This document shows, piece by piece, positions 42,565-53,838 of a stretch of DNA of 64,000 nucleotides. Where the stretch lies: the NCBI GenBank assembly GCA_030446505.1, contig JAUJND010000006.1, positions 1-64,000 of the forward strand, in the 5' to 3' direction. Each line of letters opens with the position of its first letter. Within the stretch, counting starts at the first letter, position 1. Position numbers and translations under genes: made by a program. The notes under the pieces were generated by a model. That model had not been told where the DNA came from, did no database searches, and worked only from the letters and a program-made list of their open reading frames with translations. Origin of the DNA: Chroococcidiopsidaceae cyanobacterium YX2bin18. Its GTDB lineage: Bacteria > Cyanobacteriota > Cyanobacteriia > Cyanobacteriales > Chroococcidiopsidaceae.

Positions 42565-44679
42565 CTAAGATATCTGTGCCAGATGATAAGGACTCGTCAG
42601 TTTATCTAGCTGCTGTAGTAATAGACTAAGGAACAAGCCAACATCTGTAACTACACCAACCGATTCTACCGAACCGCGATCGCTTAACTTTGTCACTACA
42701 GCTGGATTGATATCTACACAAACCATTTTTACGCCAGCTGGTGTCATATTTCCGACACCAATTGAATGCAGCATCGAAGACAGCATCAATATCATGTCTG
42801 CACCTGCTAAAAGTTGAGCGTATTCCTGCTGAGCTTTAATTAAATCCATTTGCGTGTCAGGCAAAGGTCCATCATCGCGAATTGAACCAGCAAGAGAGAA
42901 AGGAACTCCATTGCGAACACACTCATACATTACACCACTTTTAATAACGCCTTGCTCCACAGCTTTAGCAATGCTGCCATAGCGTCGGATGGTGTTGATA
43001 ACTTTTAAATGGTGGCGATGTCCACCCCTAACAGCAACTCCTCGCTGCATATCTACACCTAAAGAAGTCCCCATCAGGTTTTGCTCAATGTCGTGGACTG
43101 CGATCGCATTTCCAGCCAACAATGCCTGCACATATCCTTGCCGAATCAGACGCGCTAGATGTTCCCCACCGCCAGTATGAATTACGACTGGGCCTGCTGT
43201 TACTACTACTTTACCGCCTTGATCGCGGATTTTACGTAGTTCCCAGGCAACTTGTTCTACTACTAATTCTACGCGGCGCTCACTAGAAACTCCAGCTGAC
43301 ATGAAGCTAAATTCTTGAGTGTTACGCTGTTCTCGCGCTTCTGGTTTGCGGACGGTGCGAATACCTTGGACATCAACAACTACTTGCTCTCCGACTTCTA
43401 AATCCCGCAGTAGCTTACAGCGTGCGGTTACGCCTTGTGGGGTTTGCGTAATTGCGATCGCGCCATCCATCCGCTGCCAAAGCACCTTAATCCACTCACC
43501 GTTAATCCGCACCTCAGTTGGATAAATAGTGGAGACATAAAAATCGTCTGGAGATACCCCAGCTTGGGTGACTGGCTCTAATTTGGCATCGCGCTCATCT
43601 TGCGGCAGATGCACTGCACCTAAATCGATCAGTTGCGCTAAAATTCCTTCCATCACCTCATGGTCAGGAGCCGACACCTTCACCTCAGCACTTGAAGTGC
43701 TCTGCCGCTGCTCTCCTAGCTCAAACTTCAACACCTGGAAACTGCCACCATTTTCCACAACCAGATCCAAAGCGCGGTTGATTAAGCCAGAATCTAACAA
43801 ATGACCTTCTAAGCGCAGAGTCCGACTTTCCACTGATACATTTGCATGGACTTCGGTGCGTACTGGTTCTGTTACCCGCAGCGTCAAACACTTGGCGGCT
43901 CCTCCTGCTTTGAGAAATTCCGTCAAAGGCGTTTCAATTACCTCGAATCCAGCTGCTGTAAGGCGGGCTTTTAGGTTGTCACTCGCTTGGTTCATTACTA
44001 CAACAGAATCGATATTGACAGCGTTGCAGGCAAAGTTCACTGCATCTGCTTCCGCAATTACAATTCGCTTTTCTTGCGGCACTCGCATTTCAATTAAGCG
44101 GTTAGAGTAGGAATCAAACGCTGGGGGATAGTAGAGCAAATAACCGCCGTTGAGCGGACAAAAGCAAGTATCCAGGTGATAAAACCGCTCATCCATCAGC
44201 CGCAGCGACACTACTTCAATGTCTAGCCATTTTGCCAGATATGGGTGAGAGTCTAGTTCTGAACGAAAGCCGTATCCAGCCCATAGCCAGCGTCCTTCTC
44301 GATCCAGCAGCGCATCCCCGGCTCCTTCAAATGGCAAATCTTTGGGCAGTTCATGCACCGTGTAGCCTTTGGACTCGAACCACTGTTTGAAAAACGGTTC
44401 TTCTCCTTGACGCTCTTTATGGAAAAAGCGGCTTAAAACTACCGTATTTCCCAAAACCAGTCCGGCATTGGCAGTAAAAACCATATCGGGCCAGCCGATT
44501 TGAGGTTGTACCAAATCTACAAGGGTGTGATCTTTAAGAACGTGGTGGAGTTTTTGCCACTGCTCGACGGCGCGATCGCGCGATGATTTGTGAATATTCC
44601 CTTCCATCCAGGGATTAATTACATAATCTACGTCGTAGTGGTCAGGGGAACACATCAGGAAGCGGATCTCAGAAGTCAT
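42565..44679 (-). CDS. argZ: Arginine dihydrolase / ornithine-binding bifunctional enzyme (ArgZ/AgrE type)
   Basis: N-terminal amidinotransferase fold (FLMCSPDHYDVDYVINPWMEGN, DMVFTANAGLV) plus LOR/SDH-type C-terminal domain. Confidence 0.92.
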   Translation of the reverse strand: MTSEIRFLMCSPDHYDVDYVINPWMEGNIHKSSRDRAVEQWQKLHHVLKDHTLVDLVQPQIGWPDMVFTANAGLVLGNTVVLSRFFHKERQGEEPFFKQWFESKGYTVHELPKDLPFEGAGDALLDREGRWLWAGYGFRSELDSHPYLAKWLDIEVVSLRLMDERFYHLDTCFCPLNGGYLLYYPPAFDSYSNRLIEMRVPQEKRIVIAEADAVNFACNAVNIDSVVVMNQASDNLKARLTAAGFEVIETPLTEFLKAGGAAKCLTLRVTEPVRTEVHANVSVESRTLRLEGHLLDSGLINRALDLVVENGGSFQVLKFELGEQRQSTSSAEVKVSAPDHEVMEGILAQLIDLGAVHLPQDERDAKLEPVTQAGVSPDDFYVSTIYPTEVRINGEWIKVLWQRMDGAIAITQTPQGVTARCKLLRDLEVGEQVVVDVQGIRTVRKPEAREQRNTQEFSFMSAGVSSERRVELVVEQVAWELRKIRDQGGKVVVTAGPVVIHTGGGEHLARLIRQGYVQALLAGNAIAVHDIEQNLMGTSLGVDMQRGVAVRGGHRHHLKVINTIRRYGSIAKAVEQGVIKSGVMYECVRNGVPFSLAGSIRDDGPLPDTQMDLIKAQQEYAQLLAGADMILMLSSMLHSIGVGNMTPAGVKMVCVDINPAVVTKLSDRGSVESVGVVTDVGLFLSLLLQQLDKLTSPYHLAQIS

Positions 44680-44891
44680 AAAGAAATTTTAGATGGGATA
44701 GACGCACCAAGTTCTATTGGATACAAATTGCTGCTGCAATTCTGTAGAAGTCACTACGAAGTTTACGCCTCTTAATATTAAGAGACAGCAGGCTGAGTTC
44801 TAATTTTATTACTTTGGGACAGAGGGAGATTGGTTAATAGTGGGTAGATGCGATCGCGTCTTGACTTGCATTGTGGCTGCACCGCTTTAAA

Positions 44892-45103
44892 GATGAGGTT
44901 CTAAAATCGGATAATCAAGCTCAGAACTCGGACATTGCAGTATTGATGCTCGAATTTCGACTTTTGATCTCGAAGTTTGAGGCTCCTTGCTTGAAGTTTT
45001 GAGTTCCGAGCTTGAAAAATGGAGTTCTGAACTTGGATAATGAACCTCTGAGCTTGAAGGATGAAGTTCTGAGGTTGAATGGTAGAGCCTTTAGGTTAGA
45101 TTG
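44892..45103. repeat. Degenerate ~21-23 bp tandem repeat
   Basis: About ten units around TCTGAGCTTGAAGGATGAAGT. Confidence 0.65.
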
Positions 45104-45202
45104 TGGTGTTAAATGGGTGATCGCCCAACTTTAAAGTTAAAGGCGATCACGATCTATTGCGCGATCGCCCCAGATTATCTTAGGAAGAGCGATCGCCTCA
45201 AC

Positions 45203-47527
45203 TCAGGTAATCATCTGGGTGATATCTGTGCCTACTAAAAGCGGTGATACCCCAGCATTGTGCTGATCAAAGAAGATATTATCTGCGGTCGTTGCGCTGC
45301 CGAATGTCCAGTTTTGTCCGGTGGACATTACAGCATTAGCAGCGTTGCTGGCGAGTAACTGAGCGAATGGCTCTAGAGTGCCAACATTGAGCACTACAGC
45401 AGTGAAGTCGGCGCGACCAAATATCACATAGCTCTCACCAGCATTATATTGACCGTTGGAATCGGCACCAGGAGCCCCAATCAGGAGGTCATCAAAGCCA
45501 TCGCCATTGACATCGCCTGCTGAACTGACTGAAGTACCTGAGAAGTCATCCTCATTGATGCCGTTAATCACAAAGCCATTGCTGCCGTTGAGAGCGCTTA
45601 GGTTGAAGTTGGCACTGAATCCTCCTGATGAGCCAAACACAACATAGCTCTCCCCAGCAAAATCTTGACCGTTGGAATCGGGCACCACCAGCCCCAATCA
45701 GGAGGTCATCAAAGCCATCGCCATTGACATCGCCTGCTGAACTGACTGAAGTGCCTGAGAAGTCATCCTCATTGATGCCGTTAATCACAAAGCCATTGCT
45801 GCCGTTGAGAGCGCTTAGGTTGAAGTTGGCACTGAATCCTCCTGATGAGCCAAACACAACATAGCTCTTGCCAGCATTATATTGACCGTTGGAATCGGCA
45901 CCAGGAGCCCCAATCAGGAGGTCATCAAAGCCATCACCATTGACATCGCCTGCTTGAACTGACTGAACTGCCTGAGCGGTCATCCTCATTGATGCCGTTA
46001 ATCACAAAGCCATTGCTGCCGTTGAGAGTGCTTAGGTTGAGGTTGGCATTGAATCCTCCTGATGAGCCAAACACAACATAGCTTTCGCCAGCATAACTTT
46101 GACCGTTGGGATCGGCCCCCTAGCCCCAATCAGGATGTCATCAAAGCCATCGCCATTGACATCCCCTGCTGAGCTGACCGACTTACCTGATTCGTCACCT
46201 GAGCTGATGCCATTAATCTTAAAGCCATTGCTGCCGTTGAGAGTGCTTAGGTTGAGGCTAGCACTGAATCCTCCTGCTTTACCAAACACAATATAGCTTT
46301 CGCCAGGCTCCTGTGAAAATGGATTGTAATAGGAATTAGGAGCTCCAATCAGGATGTCATCAAAGCCATCGCCATTGACATCCCCTGCTGAGCTGACTGA
46401 AGTGCCTGAGTAGTCAAATATGTCGATGCCGTTAATCTGAAAGCCATTGCTGCCGTTGAGAGTACTTAGGTTGAGGTTGGCACTGAATCCTCCTGCTTTA
46501 CCAAACACAACATAGCTTGAGCCAACAAGATCTGGCGATCCAATCAGGATGTCATCAAAGCCATCGCCGTTGACATCCCCTGCTGAACTAACTAAACTGC
46601 CTGAGCGGTCAAATGTGTCAGTGCCATTAATCTTAAAGCCATTGCTGCCATTGAGAGTGCTTAGGTTGAGGCTAGGGCTGAATCCTCCTGCTTCACCAAA
46701 CACAACATAGCTCTCGCCAGCCAGTGGAGCCCCAATCAAAAGGTCATCAAAGCCATCGCCGTTGACATCCCCTGCTGAACTGACTGAACTGCCTGATTCG
46801 TCACCTGAGCTGATGCCGTTAATCTTAAAGCCATTGCTGCCGTTGAGGTCAGCCAGGTCAAATTCTGCTGTGAACTTAAAGTAGTCACCGTCCAGACTTA
46901 AACTCGTGCTTCCTTGGGCAATAGCAATCACTTCATCTGGTTCGCTGCCTGAGTTATTCAGGTAGATCGCTGTACCCGCGGGTAACCCTCCTGGCGATGG
47001 CGCTAGCACATAGTTGTCACTGGTTCCTTTCAACTGAATGACATCATTATTGGTGTTGAAGTCAGTAACTAAAGCGTAGTCCGTTCTTCCAGCAGTTGCA
47101 GTGTTGCGATCATCATAAAATACTTGATTTGCATCCCCAGCACAAACAAGTCTGCCCCTGCTCCGCCAGTCAGTGTATCTATTTCACCGACTAAATTGGT
47201 AGTACTACCAGTGAGGATGTCGTTGCCTGTACCACCATTTAGCCTATCGTTACCTCTGCCAGCAAATAGTTGATCGTTGCCTGTGCCGCCAATCAGGTTG
47301 TCATTGCCATCATTACCTCTAATTCTGTCATCACCATCTCCACCCTCAAGGTAATCGCTAAAGTTGCCTTTGCCACCAAACAGGCGATCATTCCCTATTC
47401 CTCCAAACAGGCGATCGCTACCAGCTAAACCGATTAAATTGTCATTGCCTGCAAAACCAAATATAGAATCAGCACTTGCTGTTCCTGTTAGCCTATCGTT
47501 ACCAGGTGTACCATTTCTGGTTGCCAT
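45203..47527 (-). CDS. RTX-type calcium-binding repeats followed by FG-GAP (integrin-alpha-like) repeats; frameshifted
   Basis: GNDRLTGTASADSIFGFAGNDNLIGLAGSDRLFGGIGNDRLFGG and repeated SVSSAGDVNGDGFDDLLIGAP. Confidence 0.9.
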
Positions 47528-47864
47528 TGCTCTTTGTCCTTAATTTTGGGTAGTAAAGCTTTAAATTTTGCACTGCAACTATTGATTTTTGAAATCAAAA
47601 GTATTCGTCTTCAAACACAGTAAATTCAACAACGCACACTAGAGTGGTGGTTGACAAAACAAGTTATTTACTGTATTTAATTATTCAGATTACAGGGAAA
47701 TTATTAGGAGAATTTAAAGAGTTAATGAACTAGCAGTCAAAAATATATGTTTTATTTAAAGTTTTAATGAAGATTGATTGGCAACATAACTAAACATCAA
47801 AATGTTGAGATGCGCCAAGGTATTTAAAATTACTTAACTAAAATTTGGGCTACTTAGTCGTTGC

Positions 47865-48715
47865 TTAAGACTGTCTAAATATCGCATCGGCAACACAGCA
47901 AACATCTCGCATTTCCTTGACATCGTGGACTCGTAAGATATCTGCACCATTAGCGATCGCCGCACAACACGCTGCCGCTGTTCCCCAAACTCGCGCTTTC
48001 GGGTCTGGCTGATTTAAAATGTGACCAATAAAACTTTTGCGTGATGTCCCCACTAAAATCGGGCAATTGAGAGAACGAAATACTGATAAGCGGCGCAAAA
48101 TTTCTAGACTTTGCTTGTAGTTTTTAGCAAAACCAATACCGGGGTCAATGATAATTTTGTTACGGCTAATTCCAGAGGCGATCACAACTTCAATTTGTCT
48201 TTTTAGAAACTGATAAATCTCCCCAATTAAATCTTGATAATCTGTCAATTGTTGCATCGTCTGCGGCTTACCCCGAATATGCATTAACACAATTGGAACA
48301 TTTAATTGAGCTATTGTAGGTAACATATCAGGGTCAAAGGTTGCAGCCGAAATATCATTAATGATATCTGCGCCCGCTTCACGGCATTGTCCTTGCCACT
48401 GGCTGCGCGTGTTGTATCCACAGAAATCGGTACTAATATTTCTGGACGGATGATCTGCAACACTGACAGAACTCGCTCAAGTTCTTCCTCCAGCGAAATT
48501 TCAACAGATCCTGGTCGAGTTGATTGCCCACCTAAATCAATAATGTCTGCCCCTGCTGCCACAAGTTGCTGTGCTTGGGCTAATGCAGCGGCAGGAGTAT
48601 TGAATTCACCACCATCACTAAAGCTATCTGGTGTTACATTCAGTACCCCCATTAAGTATGTTCGTCCCCACTCAAAATGAGCGTCCCTGAGTGTCCAGCT
48701 AGCTAGGGTTGACAT
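47865..48715 (-). CDS. folP: Dihydropteroate synthase, frameshifted
   Basis: MGVLNVTPDSFSDGGEF, DLGGQSTRPGSVEIS and IIDPGIGFAKNYKQSLEIL...PILVGTSRKSFIG in two frames. Confidence 0.92.
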
Positions 48716-48746
48716 AAATTAATGGTTCATCAAAATCTATATCTAT

Positions 48747-49466
48747 TTATGATTGACAATTCTGGCAAAACTTGCAGGTTCCAGGCTTGCTCCCTACTAA
48801 AACACCATCAATTTCTGGCTGAGCCATGATTTCATCAATATTATTTGGCTTAACTGAGCCACCGTATTGAATAGATACATTGGGATTACTCAATTGGCTG
48901 CGAATCAGACCAATTACGCGATTTGCCTCTGATACCTCACAAGTGTCGCCAGTACCGATCGCCCAAATTGGTTCGTAAGCAATCACAAGGTTCTGTTGGT
49001 CAACCTCAACTAAATCTTTTTCTAGCTGGGTGGTAATCACCGCTCCGGTTTCACCAGCATCTCGTTGTTGTTTCGTTTCACCTACACAAAGAATTGGGTT
49101 AAGACCATAGCGCTGGGCTGCTTTTAGTCGCAGGTTGACCGTTTGATCAGTTTCGCCAAAATATTGCCGCCGTTCGCTGTGACCAACAATGACATAGCGC
49201 ACCCCAATTTCTGTCAACATCGGACCAGCAATTTCACCCGTGTAAGCTCCACTTTCTTCCCAATGGACATTTTGAGCACCCAACTGTACAAGGCTACCAT
49301 GCAAGCTTTTGGAGAGCAGCGAGAGTGTAGTGAAAGGAGCGCACAAGACTACTTCCCGTTCTGGGGGAGTTTCATCTAGGCTAGACATAAATTCTTGCAA
49401 AAACTCCAGGGACTCTACCTGGGTCTTAAACATTTTCCAGTTACCAGCAATAACAATTTTCCGCAC
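48747..49466 (-). CDS. tpiA: Triosephosphate isomerase; C-terminal frameshift
   Basis: [41 protein letters not shown]; last codons out of frame (expected [16 protein letters not shown]). Confidence 0.95.
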   Translation of the reverse strand: MRKIVIAGNWKMFKTQVESLEFLQEFMSSLDETPPEREVVLCAPFTTLSLLSKSLHGSLVQLGAQNVHWEESGAYTGEIAGPMLTEIGVRYVIVGHSERRQYFGETDQTVNLRLKAAQRYGLNPILCVGETKQQRDAGETGAVITTQLEKDLVEVDQQNLVIAYEPIWAIGTGDTCEVSEANRVIGLIRSQLSNPNVSIQYGGSVKPNNIDEIMAQPEIDGVLVGSKPGTCKFCQNCQS

Positions 49467-49754
49467 AGATGACTCAATCAGGTTCAGAATCACTACAAAA
49501 TGTAAACTCAAGTCTAAAGTTTAAGGTGATCCATTTCACGTAAAAATTCTTAAAATAGTGTTGATAACTTGAATTAGGTCAATAAAAAAGGCAATGCCAC
49601 CTTAGACAAATCCCGATCACAGCTTGAGTTAAATATACTTATCTGATTTGCAGTAAGTAATCGCACTCCTAAACCAGAACCTAATTTAGTATTTATTCTT
49701 AGTTATGCCCTAACTCTGAATCTGCTGCTCTTTTTGAGGGTAAAGGTCACAAAG

Positions 49755-50921
49755 TTAACTAAATTGTGATTTCAAAGCCATAACTGCATTCTGACCCCCA
49801 AACCCAAAACTAAAACACAGCACATTATCAATCTCACCCTGACGCGGCTCAGTTACCACATCTAGTTCAAATTCTGGCTGCTTCAGACCTACACAAGGTG
49901 GTAAAATTTGATCCTTCAACGCCATTAAGCAAAAAGCAGCGCCCATTGCCCCAGAAGCTCCTAGTGTATGACCCGTGGCTCCCTTAGTAGAACTGACTGG
50001 CACGCCTTGGGGAAACAATTGCTGAATTAACTGCGCCTCATGTTTATCGTTTAGCTGGGTAGCTGTACCGTGGGCGTGGATGTAATCAATGTCAGTTGTG
50101 CGGAGGTTGCTCCGAGCTAGACACTGCTTAATAGCTGCGATCGCACTCCTACCTCCAGGCTCTGGAGCGTTTGGATGATATCCATCTGCTGTCAAGCCAA
50201 ATTCTAGCACTTGACCATAAATCGGAGCAGAACGCCGCTTTGCCAACTCCGCTGATTCTAGGACAAACACTGCTGCCCCTTCGCCTAACACTAATCCTTC
50301 TCGATAGCGGTCAAAGGGATAAGCTCCAGTTTTAGCTAAAGCACCCATTTGGTTAAAGCCAGCTAGGGTTAACGGTGTGATAGCTGCTTCAACTGCCCCA
50401 GCAATTACCCGCTGACATTGCCCTGTTTTTAGGAGGTGATAACCTTGAGCGATCGCCCAAATTCCAGTTGCACAAGCTGCCATTGGCGCTAGAACTACTT
50501 CTGCACCGACTTGACGCGCAACTGAGATCGCGTTCATGTGAGGCAACGTGTCTAACCAATGTTCTAAGTTAGGCTCAATAGCAGAATGAGATTGTGTTGG
50601 TACCGTCAAGTACATTTTTCGCGCCAATTGTTCCCAAGAGGCTTGATGAGCGCGACTTGAGCCAATTACAACTCCACAATCGGGTATTGGTGGAACTAGC
50701 GCCGCATCTTTTAAAGCAGAAGCAACAACCAGCTGAACGAGTGTTTTTAACTCAGCTGGTTGTTTACCTATTAGTGCCAGAGGTCTTTGTTTTAGTTCTG
50801 CAAAAGGTTGATATAGTTGAATGCCTGATTTTCCTGATATCAACTGGTGCCAGCTAACTTCTAAACATTCACCCAAAGCGGAAACTAAACCAATCCCAGT
50901 AACAACAACTTCCATGCTCAA
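49755..50921 (-). CDS. Beta-ketoacyl-ACP synthase-like (FabF-type) enzyme
   Basis: VTGIGLVSALGE, MAACATGIWAIAQGYHLLKTGQ, DYIHAHGTATQLND, KGATGHTLGASGA. Confidence 0.9.
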   Translation of the reverse strand: MSMEVVVTGIGLVSALGECLEVSWHQLISGKSGIQLYQPFAELKQRPLALIGKQPAELKTLVQLVVASALKDAALVPPIPDCGVVIGSSRAHQASWEQLARKMYLTVPTQSHSAIEPNLEHWLDTLPHMNAISVARQVGAEVVLAPMAACATGIWAIAQGYHLLKTGQCQRVIAGAVEAAITPLTLAGFNQMGALAKTGAYPFDRYREGLVLGEGAAVFVLESAELAKRRSAPIYGQVLEFGLTADGYHPNAPEPGGRSAIAAIKQCLARSNLRTTDIDYIHAHGTATQLNDKHEAQLIQQLFPQGVPVSSTKGATGHTLGASGAMGAAFCLMALKDQILPPCVGLKQPEFELDVVTEPRQGEIDNVLCFSFGFGGQNAVMALKSQFS

Positions 50922-50969
50922 ACAAGGGATGGGAGGGGATAGATTAATCTATCCCCTTGTCCTGTCCTG

Positions 50970-51734
50970 TTAAGAATTGCTGCCGTTCTTGAGGTTTTCC
51001 AAACCCTGCGTTACTTCAGCCGATTCAATGCGATCGCCCTGCTGAATTTTGTCAACTACATCCATGCCGTTAGTTACAGTTCCAAACACAGCATAACTGC
51101 CATCTAGAAAAGGCAAATCCGCCAAAGCAAAATAAAACTGTGAAGAAGCTGAATCAGGTGATTGCGATCGCGCCATTGCTACTGCCCCACGCGTATGCTT
51201 CAACTCTGGTTTACCAGAATCACCAGCACTTTCTAGCGTCATGCCGTAAGTCGGAGTTGCTGCCCCTTCAGGCTTAATTTCTAAGGGTATACGCCGCTCA
51301 CTCCCAGTTTTTGGGTCAATAAAACCGCCAGTTCCCAATGGTTGCCGAGATTTAGGATCTTTACTCTGCGGGTCACCGCCTTGAACTACAAAAGGTTCTG
51401 GCTGCCGGACAACTCGGTGAAACACCAAACCATCGTACACACCCTGATTAACAAGATCTACGAAATTGCCAGCAGTAATCGGGGCATTTGTGCCGTCTAC
51501 TTCGATTGTAATTGGCGCACCATTGACCGTCATTACCACTGTTGCCTTACCTTCTAAAACTGGTAAATCTTTCATTTGTGGGCTACTCGCCTGAGTAGGA
51601 GTTAAAGAGGTTGTTTGAGTAGCTGGGGAGGTTGGGGATAACGAATTTGCCGACTGATCAGGTGAACATCCTCCCAGCATCAATCCACCAAGAATTAAAA
51701 CTGACACTAACCAGTGCCGGATTTTTAGCTGCAT
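50970..51734 (-). CDS. Cyclophilin-type peptidyl-prolyl isomerase, lipoprotein
   Basis: LGGCSPDQS lipobox; VFHRVVRQPEPFVVQGGDP, SASSQFYFALADLPFLDGSYAVFGTV. Confidence 0.93.
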   Translation of the reverse strand: MQLKIRHWLVSVLILGGLMLGGCSPDQSANSLSPTSPATQTTSLTPTQASSPQMKDLPVLEGKATVVMTVNGAPITIEVDGTNAPITAGNFVDLVNQGVYDGLVFHRVVRQPEPFVVQGGDPQSKDPKSRQPLGTGGFIDPKTGSERRIPLEIKPEGAATPTYGMTLESAGDSGKPELKHTRGAVAMARSQSPDSASSQFYFALADLPFLDGSYAVFGTVTNGMDVVDKIQQGDRIESAEVTQGLENLKNGSNS

Positions 51735-51806
51735 TATGCCTTTGACTGCCTCAACCTAAGAAATCCCATCATCTCATTTCACCATCTACTGATTCAACCC
51801 CACTAA

Positions 51807-52376
51807 TCATAGACCTTCAAGAGGCACTGTCAAAAACCGAGCTAACGCAGCTCCTTGATTTTCTATTTGTGTCAAGGGTATGGGTTGCCCCACCGACGTA
51901 AGCGGAATGTCTCTTCGACCCTTCACCCGCAAATATAATGCCCGACGCGGGTTCAAACCCTCTTTGATTTCCACACGCACAGCTTGGACATCTCGCGTGC
52001 GGCAATCAATCTCAATCCGGCGGTTTTTTCCCAGAAATCCCCACCGAAAAATTTTAATTTCGCCAGTTTCCAGGTTGAATTCGTTATAACCGCCTCCCAC
52101 ATCCAAGATAACGAGCATCCACAGGTATAAAGCGAGTAGCAATCCAGCAATGCCATAAAATCCCATTGCCAAACCTTGAGGGACGAACTGGAGTTCGGTC
52201 GGATTAGCAAAGGGCAGTAAATTCACCTTTAAGTAACTGGAAAGCCCAGCTAGTAAAAACCCAATTGCGCCGATGGATACAATTGTTGCCCACCAGTAGT
52301 TGCTGAACCGACGAGAACCTAGAATTGGTTGATTTAGAACGCGATCGCTTGTATTGAGCGTTGTTGATGCCGTCAT
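51807..52376 (-). CDS. ycf4: Photosystem I assembly protein Ycf4
   Basis: GSRRFSNYWWATIVSIGAIGFLLAGLSSYL...FVPQGLAMGFYGIAGLLLALYLW. Confidence 0.95.
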   Translation of the reverse strand: MTASTTLNTSDRVLNQPILGSRRFSNYWWATIVSIGAIGFLLAGLSSYLKVNLLPFANPTELQFVPQGLAMGFYGIAGLLLALYLWMLVILDVGGGYNEFNLETGEIKIFRWGFLGKNRRIEIDCRTRDVQAVRVEIKEGLNPRRALYLRVKGRRDIPLTSVGQPIPLTQIENQGAALARFLTVPLEGL

Positions 52377-52779
52377 TAAACTATCCTGCCCAGTCAAAAG
52401 AAATAATATTTGCGATTCCACGCTAAATGCATAGCCATAGCTACAGCTACTTAACTTTAAATATTACTGAGGAATCTTGTGTAAAATTGTAAAATTTCTG
52501 ATAGTTTATTATATTTATAGCCTGATGCTAAGAACCTGATCCCACCTATAGGGATTGGGGACAAAGTATGACTGCTGTGATAAATTAAGAAAGATTAAAA
52601 AGCCATAGACTGGTTTACCAGTAAGTGGTAGCACGAATTTGACACAGTATTTAGGGTAGCTAGCTTATTTTTGAAGCTAGTTTCTCATAAACACTTCAAT
52701 TGCTTTGGGCAATTGGATGTCAAAACGTTAATTCCTCAAAAGCTTTGCAATTTTAGTAAAATGAGAGGATTTTAGATCA

Positions 52780-53838
52780 ATGACAATAGCAGTTGGACGC
52801 GAAGCGAGCGATAGAGGGTGGTTTGACGCTCTAGACGACTGGCTAAAGCGAGATAGATTCGTATTCGTAGGATGGTCAGGAATACTATTATTTCCCACAG
52901 CATACCTAGCACTAGGAGGATGGCTCACAGGAACAACATTTGCAAGTTCCTGGTACAGCCATGGGATAGCGTCATCCTACCTAGAAGGGTGTAACTTCTT
53001 AACAGTAGCAGTGAGTACCCCAGGAAACAGCATGGGACACTCACTACTATTTTTGTGGGGACCAGAAGCGCAATGGGACTTCACAAGGTGGGTACAGCTA
53101 GGGGGATTGTGGACATTTGTTGCTTTGCACGGCGCATTTGCCCTGATTGGATTCATGCTGCGGCAATTTGAAATTGCCAGATTAGTAGGCATCAGACCAT
53201 ACAACGCCTTGGCATTTAGTGCGCCAATCGCCGTATTCGTGAGTGTGTTCTTAATGTACCCACTCGGACAATCAGGGTGGTTTTTTGCCCCCAGCTTTGG
53301 CGTAGCAGCAATCTTCCGCTTCTTACTATTCTTCCAAGGATTCCACAACTGGACACTCAACCCGTTCCACATGATGGGAGTAGCAGGAGTGTTAGGCGGC
53401 GCATTACTGTGCGCGATTCATGGAGCAACAGTAGAAAACACGCTATTTGAAGACGGGGATGCCTCAAATACATTTCGCGCCTTCAACCCGACGCAAGCAG
53501 AAGAAACATATTCAATGGTGACAGCAAACAGGTTCTGGTCACAGATATTTGGGATTGCTTTTTCCAACAAGCGCTGGTTGCACTTCTTTATGCTGTTTGT
53601 GCCTGTGACTGGCTTATGGATGAGTGCCGTAGGCGTAGTTGGGTTAGCGCTTAACTTGCGGGCTTACGACTTTGTATCCCAAGAGTTGCGGGCTGCGGAA
53701 GACCCAGAGTTTGAGACGTTTTACACAAAAAATATTCTCTTAAATGAGGGCATCCGTGCTTGGATGGCTCCTCAAGATCAACCCCACGAGCAATTCCAAT
53801 TCCCTGAGGAGGTCCTACCCCGTGGAAACGCCTTATAA
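52780..53838 (+). CDS. psbD: Photosystem II D2 protein
   Basis: [48 protein letters not shown]. Confidence 0.99.
   Translation: MTIAVGREASDRGWFDALDDWLKRDRFVFVGWSGILLFPTAYLALGGWLTGTTFASSWYSHGIASSYLEGCNFLTVAVSTPGNSMGHSLLFLWGPEAQWDFTRWVQLGGLWTFVALHGAFALIGFMLRQFEIARLVGIRPYNALAFSAPIAVFVSVFLMYPLGQSGWFFAPSFGVAAIFRFLLFFQGFHNWTLNPFHMMGVAGVLGGALLCAIHGATVENTLFEDGDASNTFRAFNPTQAEETYSMVTANRFWSQIFGIAFSNKRWLHFFMLFVPVTGLWMSAVGVVGLALNLRAYDFVSQELRAAEDPEFETFYTKNILLNEGIRAWMAPQDQPHEQFQFPEEVLPRGNAL

Noticed and set aside
44892-45103. CRISPR array
   Set aside because: Units are degenerate and contiguous with no unique spacers; no cas genes in the window.
45456-45864. Repeated plus-strand ORFs (APGAPIRRSSKPSPLTSPAELTEVPEKSSSL)
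   Set aside because: Antisense of the FG-GAP repeats.
51940-51975. tRNA T-loop-like gcgggttcaaaccctc
   Set aside because: Lies inside ycf4; no cloverleaf could be built around it.
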